This document shows, piece after piece, positions 31,868-36,358 of a stretch of DNA of 36,358 nt (the first letter of the stretch is position 1; each line of letters starts with the position of its first letter). Location: assembly GCA_002696035.1 (NCBI GenBank), contig NZQV01000012.1, forward strand, positions 1 through 36,358, read 5' to 3'. The notes beneath the pieces are model-generated. The model ran no database searches. It was not told where the DNA came from and worked only from the letters and a program-made list of their open reading frames with translations. This stretch comes from Balneola sp. (GTDB lineage Bacteria; Bacteroidota; Rhodothermia; Balneolales; Balneolaceae). The translations under genes and the position numbers were made by a program.

Positions 31868-32814
31868 GCTATTTCCCTCAACAAACTTTCAACCGGGCTT
31901 TCAATCCGTTCCTTGACAATTACGTGTGTGTACCTCTCAGTGGTACGGATGTTCTTATGCCCGAGTAGTTCTTGCACGGTACGAATATCAACCCCGCTTT
32001 TTAGTGCTTGGGTGGCAAAAGAATGGCGAAGGGTGTGTGTGCTTACTTTCTTGTGGATGCCAGAGACCCGAACGGCTCTCTTCAAAGCCTTTTGCACCGT
32101 ACTGGGTGAAATGTGATATCGTTTCCCTTTACTGATCTTTGAAGACGGGAATAGATACTGCCATCCGGTTTCTTTCGAGGCATTCGGGTATTTCTTAGCC
32201 AATGCTTTTGGTAGAGGTGCTTCACCATATCCACGCACCTTATCCTTTTGGTTGCGCTTGGTAGCTCGTATTACTTGGTTTGTGAGTGCCTTTTTCAGCA
32301 TATCCGGCAGCAAGGTCGTGCGATCCTTCAACCCCTTCGCATTCCGCACATAGATCTGTCCGTTCTCAAAGTCGATGTCATTGATCCTGAGTCGAACCAC
32401 CTCAGATATACGCATTCCGGCACCGTACTGAATGAACGCAATGAGTTTCGGTCGGCCACTCATTCGAGATAGTATCGCTCGTACTTCTTTTGGAGATAGC
32501 ACGGTTGGCAGATGTTTGGATTCCTTTGCTTGCTTTAACCCATTTAAACCCTTCATATCCTTATCCAGACAATCAAACAGAAACTTCACCGCACACAACG
32601 CCTGATTATGAGTTGAACCCGAAACGGATCTTTCTTCTGACAGGTAATTCAGGTACTCCACCACCTCATCCTTGCCAATATCATCCACGCTGTTCTCAGA
32701 ATGATACCCAAAGAAGTCGGTGATCCAGTGGATGTAGCTTTTTTCGGTTCGGGATGCGTAGTTCCTTCTCCTTATCTCCTTTCTAACTAATTCAACTGCT
32801 TTTCGCTTATTCAT
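31864..32814 (-). CDS. intI: Integron-type tyrosine recombinase (IntI-like), 316 aa
   Basis: A tyrosine recombinase with the full catalytic set: Arg135 (GAGMRISEVVRLR), Lys in GLKDR (about 160-163), His260 and Arg263 (THTLRHSFATQAL), His286 (LLGHKNIRTTERYTH) and nucleophile Tyr295. Between Lys and His is the extra IntI segment, LPKALAKKYPNASKETGWQY at 201-220, which ordinary phage and XerCD recombinases lack. Length is close to known IntI proteins (320-340). It should join attC single-strand hairpins to attI. It is the only integrase in the window and may serve the integron, phage integration or both. There is no clear ribosome site or promoter, so co-transcription with the cassettes is likely. 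Confidence 0.93.
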   Translation of the reverse strand: MNKRKAVELVRKEIRRRNYASRTEKSYIHWITDFFGYHSENSVDDIGKDEVVEYLNYLSEERSVSGSTHNQALCAVKFLFDCLDKDMKGLNGLKQAKESKHLPTVLSPKEVRAILSRMSGRPKLIAFIQYGAGMRISEVVRLRINDIDFENGQIYVRNAKGLKDRTTLLPDMLKKALTNQVIRATKRNQKDKVRGYGEAPLPKALAKKYPNASKETGWQYLFPSSKISKGKRYHISPSTVQKALKRAVRVSGIHKKVSTHTLRHSFATQALKSGVDIRTVQELLGHKNIRTTERYTHVIVKERIESPVESLLREIA

Positions 32815-32870
32815 AATGGGTTGGTTTTAATTAATGTTCTTATCCGGATCGGTGTAAGGTTATGTTATAA
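32815..32870. other. attI-like site with core GTTATAA
   Basis: The 50 bases between intI and the first cassette end in GTTATAA (32864-32870). This core matches the reverse complement of R'' (TTATAAC) at the end of cassette 1, so it is where that cassette joined. No attC-like hairpin partner lies on its left, as expected for attI. Accessory direct repeats were not clear to me. Confidence 0.65.
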
Positions 32871-33020
32871 ACACTCCGCTCTCTTTTCCTTCCATTCTTT
32901 AAACAGGTAAACAACTTCTCTCTGTCCCATTCTGGTTAAGTCGTAATATTCTCCACTTACTTCATCATATATTTTGCCGTTTTTGACATCCTCAAAAAAT
33001 TGGCTTACTTCATCTAACAT
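32865..33020 (-). CDS. Cassette 1, hypothetical protein, 51 aa
   Basis: I read this frame directly: MLDEVSQFFEDVKNGKIYDE and on to KEWKEKRAECL. Its TAA stop is formed by the first three bases of the cassette, the core site itself. The start overlaps the 57-aa frame by 11 bases, with a GGAG site before it. No family is recognised. It is a compact acidic-basic helical protein with a YYDLTRMGQREVVYLF core. It reads toward intI. Confidence 0.6.
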   Translation of the reverse strand: MLDEVSQFFEDVKNGKIYDEVSGEYYDLTRMGQREVVYLFKEWKEKRAECL

Positions 33021-33183
33021 CGTTCGCTCCGTTTTTTATAACAATAGTATCAACTGCGGACGCGGTTTCTGCCCGTTGTTGAAGTGCTTCTATTAAAAAT
33101 TGCTCTAAATCAATTTGAATTTTATCATCTTCTGGATAATCTGTTTTAATACGGTCTATATATTTATCTATTATTTTTTGCAT
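33010..33183 (-). CDS. Cassette 1, attC-embedded protein, 57 aa
   Basis: The start (MQKIIDKYIDRIKTDYPEDD) lies inside the loop of attC site 1, with an AAGGA site seven bases upstream. The attC left arm is translated as RAETASAVDTIV, the same peptide as in the cassette 6 protein. The rest is helical. No family is recognised. The gene is coupled to the 51-aa gene. The short length and its location inside a recombination site make function uncertain. Confidence 0.58.
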   Translation of the reverse strand: MQKIIDKYIDRIKTDYPEDDKIQIDLEQFLIEALQQRAETASAVDTIVIKNGANDVR

Positions 33184-33239
33184 ATCTAATCCTTTAAAAG
33201 TTACTGTTTACCGCGCCCGTTATACTTTCACCGTTATAT
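33036..33239 (+). other. attC site 1 (204 bp)
   Basis: R'' TTATAAC and R' GTTATAT lie at the ends. Left arm AGTAT (33046-33050), unpaired C33051, AAC, GCGG, unpaired A33060, CGCGGT (33061-33066). These pair with ACCGCG (33210-33215), CCC, GTT and ATACT (33222-33226). The long loop contains the start of the 57-aa gene. Confidence 0.85.
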
Positions 33240-33244
33240 TTACT

Positions 33245-34399
33245 TTAACCTTTTATCACAGCAAGGGGCTTTAGCTCGATCTCTATGTCAACCAAATCAG
33301 TTTGATAGCCCATTACTTCCTTGATGTCTTTATAAGAGCTTGGGGCTTCATCCAAATCATTTTCAGACCTGATTGCGTGAATAACTCCCATTTCATCAAG
33401 TCGTCTCGTTTCCTCTTCAACACTTAGCGTATTTCTTGCTTTTGTTCGGCTCATTACCCTACCGGAACCATGCGAACAGGATTCAAATGATTCTGCATTA
33501 CCCTTTCCTTTCACGATATAAGAGCTTGTGCCTTGCGAACCTGGTATCATGCCCAATTCTCCTTCACGTGCCCTGGTTGCTCCTTTTCGGTGGATGATTA
33601 CGTTTTGCCCAAAGTGATTTTCCCACGAAGCAAAATTGTGCGGCTTATTGATGAAATCAGAAAATTCTACATTTGGTATCACATTGCTGAACGCATTTTT
33701 GACCCGTTCCATCATCAACTTTCGGTTGCTCAATGCAAACTCGATGCAGTAGTTCATCTCATTCAGGTAATTTGTGAACTCTTCCGTACCAACAGGAAAG
33801 AATGAAAGGTCTTTTGGTACCGTACTAAACCACAATTCATTTATTTCTTTTGCTTTTTCGTTGTAATGTTTCGCTACGGTATAGCCAATATTTCTTGATC
33901 CAGAATGAATCATAATCCAAATAAACCCATCAGAGCCTTTCTGTATTTCAATGAAATGGTTCCCACCGCCCAAAGTGCCAACTTGGTACATAGCTTTTTC
34001 ATATTCCTGTTCTACGATAGGAAGCGATTTATCGGATTTGGGCATCCATTTTGCATCCTGCTTTTCTGATTGATGATTAAAACCAACGGGCACCGTTTCC
34101 CTTACAACACACATTATCTTTTTAAGGTTATCGGTGTCAACTTCTTCCAGATTGGTTCGCAAAGAGCACATACCACAACCTATATCAACACCAACTGCAT
34201 TAGGAATTATCGCACGTTCAGCAGCTAAAACACCTCCTATTGGCATTCCATACCCTTGATGTGAATCGGGCATTATCGCAATGTGTCGAAAAGCAAAGGG
34301 TAAATTCGCTAAGTCCTTAGCCTGTTCTAAAGCCCCCTCTTCAATATCTTGAAGCCATAATTTCACTGGTAGTCGTTCGGTAGTAATTACTTTTTCCAT
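33245..34399 (-). CDS. rtcB: RNA-splicing ligase RtcB (cassette 2), 384 aa
   Basis: RtcB joins 2',3'-cyclic or 3'-phosphate RNA ends to 5'-hydroxyl ends using GTP and manganese. Family motifs are intact: metal-site AVGVDIGCGM (Asp72, Cys75), LGGGNHFIEI (His148), HSGSRNIG (His165), His254, and the guanylated histidine His310 in SCSHGSGRVMSR. At 384 aa it is a compact full-length member. It is the sole gene of a 1.3-kb cassette and reads toward intI. A phage copy would repair tRNAs or mRNAs cut by host toxins or anticodon nucleases, which is inference. No strong ribosome site is present between R'' and the ATG. Confidence 0.95.
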   Translation of the reverse strand: MEKVITTERLPVKLWLQDIEEGALEQAKDLANLPFAFRHIAIMPDSHQGYGMPIGGVLAAERAIIPNAVGVDIGCGMCSLRTNLEEVDTDNLKKIMCVVRETVPVGFNHQSEKQDAKWMPKSDKSLPIVEQEYEKAMYQVGTLGGGNHFIEIQKGSDGFIWIMIHSGSRNIGYTVAKHYNEKAKEINELWFSTVPKDLSFFPVGTEEFTNYLNEMNYCIEFALSNRKLMMERVKNAFSNVIPNVEFSDFINKPHNFASWENHFGQNVIIHRKGATRAREGELGMIPGSQGTSSYIVKGKGNAESFESCSHGSGRVMSRTKARNTLSVEEETRRLDEMGVIHAIRSENDLDEAPSSYKDIKEVMGYQTDLVDIEIELKPLAVIKG

Positions 34400-34412
34400 A
34401 ATTAAAGCGTAA

Positions 34413-34540
34413 ATATAACAATCGCATCAACGGGACAGGCACACTGTTCCGGTAACACAATCGTTGGTTAATATTAGTATTTCAGTTGTATTAAAATTCA
34501 TAGCTCAAAAGCCTGACCCGTTATGCGTCCCACGTTAAAC
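34413..34540 (+). other. attC site 2 (128 bp)
   Basis: Best-formed site. R'' is ATATAAC and R' is GTTAAAC, an exact GTTRRRY core. CGCAT (34423-34427), unpaired C34428, AACGGG, mismatched A34435 and CAGGC pair with GCCTG (34511-34515), A, CCCGTT and ATGCG (34523-34527): 16 base pairs. Confidence 0.9.
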
Positions 34541-34897
34541 GCACTCCGGCTCCAACTGTGCAGGGGTTTGTATAATCTCATCAATCATAAAAGGGAACAT
34601 TAGTTGGTTCGGATCATCAGGTTCCGGTTCTGTTGGTTCCTCTCCAGCTCCACCGTCCCATTTCTGCCACTTGGTGCAAATAGGCCAGCCTTCTTCATCG
34701 TAAACCCATTCTTTAGGGTATTCTTCGTCGGTCAAATCATAAGCCATAGTCATCGCAACTATTTCACAATCTTGGCAACGGTCGTGAAAGCATTGATCAC
34801 AAAATGCCTCTACAAATATCATCCCCTCAGTACCGTTGCTTGGTCGGTATGGTTGTCCGGCTTTACTTTCGTATTGGTTCACAGCTCTTGGGTACAT
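34535..34897 (-). CDS. Cassette 3, phage-type protein with Cys-rich N-half, 120 aa
   Basis: The protein resembles a small family common in phages: GTEGMIFVEAFCDQCFHDRC at about 23-42 (a CxxC-x4-CxxC-like cluster that could bind zinc), then YDLTDEEYPKEWVYDEEGWP and CTKWQ, and an acidic Pro-rich end. The ATG has a GGAGG site only a few bases after the core site. The TAA stop is the first three bases of the cassette. Function is unknown. The family's wide phage distribution is my recollection. Confidence 0.72.
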   Translation of the reverse strand: MYPRAVNQYESKAGQPYRPSNGTEGMIFVEAFCDQCFHDRCQDCEIVAMTMAYDLTDEEYPKEWVYDEEGWPICTKWQKWDGGAGEEPTEPEPDDPNQLMFPFMIDEIIQTPAQLEPECV

Positions 34898-34911
34898 ACC
34901 CGCCTCCGTGC

Positions 34912-35042
34912 GTTTAACAATAGCATCAACGGTGGACAGGCAAGCTGTCCCCGAATCACTATCGTGATTCTTATTTTAGTTTAGTTGTTGTTTCAAAATT
35001 CATAGCCTTTTAAGCCTGCCAGTTATGCTTTCACCGTTATTG
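34912..35042 (+). other. attC site 3 (131 bp)
   Basis: R'' GTTTAAC (exact RYYYAAC) and R' GTTATTG. AGCAT (34922-34926), unpaired C34927, AAC, extra bases, TGG, unpaired A34936 and CAGGC pair with GCCTG (35014-35018), CCA, GTT and ATGCT (35025-35029). The loop holds a perfect GAATCAC-TATC-GTGATTC hairpin (34953-34970). Confidence 0.88.
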
Positions 35043-35049
35043 GCACTTC

Positions 35050-35298
35050 TCATATAAAACGTCTGGCTAATTTTACATACCACTTTGCATCGTAGTAATT
35101 TAAAAATTCGGTAATCATTACAGCCATTTTATCTTTTACATTTTCCTCAGTAAGTTTTCCGTGGCTGTAAAATCCACCAAGCTTTACAAACTCCCAAGCC
35201 ATGTTAATCAAATCATCTCTCATATCACCAGTGCCAATAACAATGGCTTCAACGTCGGACGCTGTCGCGTCCTTGGCAGGTTTCTTACTATCATTCAT
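35050..35298 (-). CDS. Cassette 4, hypothetical protein, 82 aa
   Basis: The start (MNDSKKPAKDATASDVEAIV) lies inside attC site 4, and the attC left arm is translated as DATASDVEAIV. The body is helical (DLINMAWEFVKLGGFYSHGK, EENVKDKMAVMITEFLNYYD) and ends basic (KLARRFI). An AAGGA site precedes the ATG. The stop lies 13 bases inside the cassette. No family is recognised. It may be an early phage protein. Confidence 0.62.
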   Translation of the reverse strand: MNDSKKPAKDATASDVEAIVIGTGDMRDDLINMAWEFVKLGGFYSHGKLTEENVKDKMAVMITEFLNYYDAKWYVKLARRFI

Positions 35299-35357
35299 AA
35301 TTCTATCCTTTGGTTAGTTAATAATCTCAGCGCGCGGTTAAGCCTCCACCGTTATAA
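35235..35357 (+). other. attC site 4 (123 bp)
   Basis: R'' CAATAAC, R' GTTATAA. GGCTT (35245-35249), unpaired C35250, AAC, GTCGG, unpaired A35259 and CGCTG pair with CAGCG (35328-35332), CGCG, GTT and AAGCC (35340-35344). A nested GGACGC-TGTC-GCGTCC hairpin (35257-35272) could compete with the full fold. Confidence 0.82.
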
Positions 35358-35360
35358 ACA

Positions 35361-35591
35361 CTACTCAGTCGTAGAACCAGAAACCACAATAGTGTTTTTA
35401 TTTCCCCACTCAATCACACAAATCTTCATTCCATAACAAGTAAGTGAATCTTTTTCGGGTCTCAATATTCCATCAATATTATTTAACTCATTAAGCGTTG
35501 TTCTGTCTATATTCAAAAACTCAGGCTTTACGTGGTTTCTTACGCAATCCCTTTTTGCTTCCATTATTTTGTCTAATAATTCATCAGCCAT
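35361..35591 (-). CDS. Cassette 5, hypothetical protein, 76 aa
   Basis: I start it at ATG 35591 (MADELLDKIMEAKRDCVRNH), not the GTG nine bases upstream, because GGTGA is well placed. The protein has a helical N-half and a strand-rich end (CYGMKICVIEWGNKNTIVVS). This looks like a small phage accessory protein but I cannot name a family. The stop is nine bases inside the cassette. The start lies just 15 bases from R'' of site 5. Confidence 0.6.
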   Translation of the reverse strand: MADELLDKIMEAKRDCVRNHVKPEFLNIDRTTLNELNNIDGILRPEKDSLTCYGMKICVIEWGNKNTIVVSGSTTE

Positions 35592-35605
35592 TTTAATCAC
35601 CGTGT

Positions 35606-35729
35606 TTATAACAATAGCTTCAAAGCGGACGCTGTTGCGTCCGGCAAATCACTATCGTGATTTATGTTTTAGTTTGTATTTCAATTTAAAGTCCTAATCT
35701 CAGCGCCGTTTAAGCTTTCACCGTTAGTA
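35606..35729 (+). other. attC site 5 (124 bp)
   Basis: R'' TTATAAC, R' GTTAGTA. AGCTT (35616-35620), unpaired C35621, AAA, GCGG, unpaired A35629 and CGCTG pair with CAGCG (35701-35705), CCG, TTT and AAGCT (35712-35716). The loop holds AAATCAC-TATC-GTGATTT (35646-35663), close to the hairpin in site 3. Confidence 0.86.
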
Positions 35730-35737
35730 GCGCTCCA

Positions 35738-36085
35738 TTAACTTTTTGGCGGTCTTGGTACATGCATCCAGTGTGTAACACCTTTAAACTCTATACCTTC
35801 ATCAGTTTCCCAACTAAATTGTCCATCTTCCATATTGTAGTAAGCACCACAAACTTTAATTGAAGCCCTTGGTCTGTATATAATTACAGGCTTTCCAAAA
35901 CAATTTAATTTGCTTGGTAACTGCTCATAAACACTAATCCATTCCGCGCTACTAACAATAGTATCAACTGCGGACGCGGTTTCTAAGCGTTGTTCAAGCC
36001 ACTCTGCATAATCCCCCTTTGGCACACCACCATAGTTGTATGCAGATAATCCTGTTTCTTTTTCAAATTCTTTTCTTAAGTTCAT
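35738..36085 (-). CDS. Cassette 6, DUF551-domain phage protein, 115 aa
   Basis: The C-terminal half is a DUF551 domain: EWISVYEQLPS near residue 50, then a VIIYRP strand, CGAYYN, FSWETDEGIE and the signature VTHWMHVPRPPK. DUF551 proteins are typical early accessory proteins of phages. The N-terminal RKEFEKETGLSAYN and DYAEWLEQRLE segment is common in the same proteins. The two parts are joined by ETASAVDTIV, encoded by the attC left arm. The likely start is ATG 36085, inside attC site 6, rather than an upstream TTG. Function of DUF551 is unknown. Confidence 0.82.
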   Translation of the reverse strand: MNLRKEFEKETGLSAYNYGGVPKGDYAEWLEQRLETASAVDTIVSSAEWISVYEQLPSKLNCFGKPVIIYRPRASIKVCGAYYNMEDGQFSWETDEGIEFKGVTHWMHVPRPPKS

Positions 36086-36142
36086 ATTTCTATCCAATTA
36101 TTAGTTACTGTTTACCGCGCCCGTTATACTCCACCGTTAAGT
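35950..36142 (+). other. attC site 6 (193 bp), nearly identical in both arms to site 1
   Basis: R'' TACTAAC, R' GTTAAGT (exact GTTRRRY). AGTAT (35960-35964), unpaired C35965, AAC, TGCGG, unpaired A35974 and CGCGGT pair with ACCGCG (36114-36119), CCC, GTT and ATACT (36126-36130). The loop holds the start of the DUF551 gene. Confidence 0.86.
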
Positions 36143-36358
36143 GTACTTTTTTGGTAATACGCTTAAATCTACTGCCCCGCCAGCGCCCATAAATAGTTTC
36201 CAAGATATTCGCCCGTGGGGTTTTTCTTCTGGTTCTTGCTCGTTACCATATTGGTCCATGTTAATACCACAAGCCCCGCAATGCTCTATAATAGCCTGTA
36301 CTAAAGTTTCCATATCATCCGCTTCTTTAATCCACGGTATAGCTATTAAATCAAGGTC
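36137..36358 (-). CDS. Cassette 7, phage-type protein (N-terminus outside window)
   Basis: I read this frame directly from the right edge to a TAA stop formed by the first three bases of the cassette. The visible 73 residues have DLDLIAIPWIKEADD, an EEKPHGRISWKLF segment and the end VDLSVLPKK. This DLDLxAxPW...KPHGRxxW...DLSV pattern is a common small phage protein family of unknown function. The start and any following attC lie beyond the window. Confidence 0.75.
   Translation of the reverse strand, partial: DLDLIAIPWIKEADDMETLVQAIIEHCGACGINMDQYGNEQEPEEKPHGRISWKLFMGAGGAVDLSVLPKKYT

Larger units (their letters stand above)
31864..36358. mobile_element. Phage-borne integron: intI, attI-like site, six attC sites, seven cassettes (last partial)
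   Basis: An integron-type integrase is followed on its 5' side by a core site and a tandem array of attC hairpin sites. Cassette limits from the G/TT crossover rule are 32865-33233, 33234-34534, 34535-35036, 35037-35351, 35352-35723, 35724-36136 and 36137 onward. For every complete cassette the R'' at its right end is the reverse complement of the core at its left end (GTTATAA/TTATAAC, GTTATAT/ATATAAC, GTTAAAC/GTTTAAC, GTTATTG/CAATAAC, GTTATAA/TTATAAC, GTTAGTA/TACTAAC). That is expected if each came from one circular cassette. The left flank is contiguous with phage early genes. The right end of the array is outside the window. Confidence 0.85.

Noticed and set aside
31864-32814. Ordinary phage integrase (XerC/D or lambda type).
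   Set aside because: The extra KYPNAS...WQYLF segment between the catalytic Lys and His, together with adjacent attC-type sites, fits IntI rather than a standard phage integrase.
34604-35436. Plus-strand frames within cassettes 3-5 as forward-oriented cassette genes.
   Set aside because: They lack ribosome sites and family signals, while the minus-strand frames have SD sites, coupled starts and recognisable phage-type domains in cassettes 3, 6 and 7.
33036-36142. attC sites read in the minus orientation, so that genes and sites agree.
   Set aside because: The unpaired C before AA and the unpaired A nearer the loop lie in the plus-strand left arm in all six sites, which is the known R''/L'' side. 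The minus reading would put them on the wrong arm.
33036-36142. A CRISPR array or simple dispersed repeats.
   Set aside because: Repeat units are long imperfect hairpins with variable loops and whole genes between them. There are no short uniform repeats with similar-sized spacers.

Overview
The window is almost entirely a tailed-phage (siphovirus-type) genome. Every convincing gene is on the minus strand, so the map reads right to left: terminase, portal, head, tail, fibre. The structural set is complete: small and large terminase, DUF4055-type portal, Mu F-like head protein, scaffold, major capsid protein, head-tail connectors, tail tube, lambda-type G/GT frameshift chaperones, tape measure, NlpC/P60 tail peptidase, J-like tip protein and the start of a tail fibre. 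The host cannot be named from sequence alone. Many starts carry clear GGAGG-type Shine-Dalgarno sites, so an SD-using bacterium with mid-range GC is likely.

Layout. 1-13.8 kb: fibre, tip, tail tape and tube, tail terminator. 13.8-15.1 kb: a lysis cassette (two membrane proteins and an M15 peptidase) set between connector genes. 15.1-19.8 kb: connectors, a possible decoration protein, capsid, a tRNA-like gene behind an intrinsic terminator, and the scaffold. 19.9-23.8 kb: an accessory/regulatory island inside the head cluster (HTH protein, a stand-alone gene with its own promoter and terminator, adenine methyltransferase, Lar-like zinc protein, ribbon-helix-helix protein). 23.9-31.0 kb: Mu F-like protein, HNH homing endonuclease, small peptidase-like proteins, portal, terminases and a phage metallopeptidase. 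31.0-31.9 kb: small early-type genes. A 23-nt element with fixed spacing lies before three of these transcription blocks.

The most unusual part is 31.9-36.4 kb. The only integrase is not an ordinary phage integrase. It carries the extra helix found in integron integrases (IntI), and on its 5' side are an attI-like core site and six attC-type recombination sites. These delimit six complete cassettes and part of a seventh. The sites have the canonical attC layout, including an unpaired C before an AA and an unpaired A nearer the loop on the R''/L'' side. Their orientation relative to intI is also canonical. However, every cassette gene points the opposite way to its attC, toward intI and in line with phage transcription. 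In three cassettes the core site itself supplies the ochre stop codon. In three others the start codon lies inside the attC loop and the attC arm is translated as part of the protein. The cargo looks phage-like (a DUF551 protein, other early-type small proteins) plus an RtcB RNA ligase.

Working model (inference): a phage carries an integron whose cassettes are read by rightward-located phage early promoters through the array into intI. IntI would then be co-expressed with, and able to reshuffle, the phage's accessory early genes.
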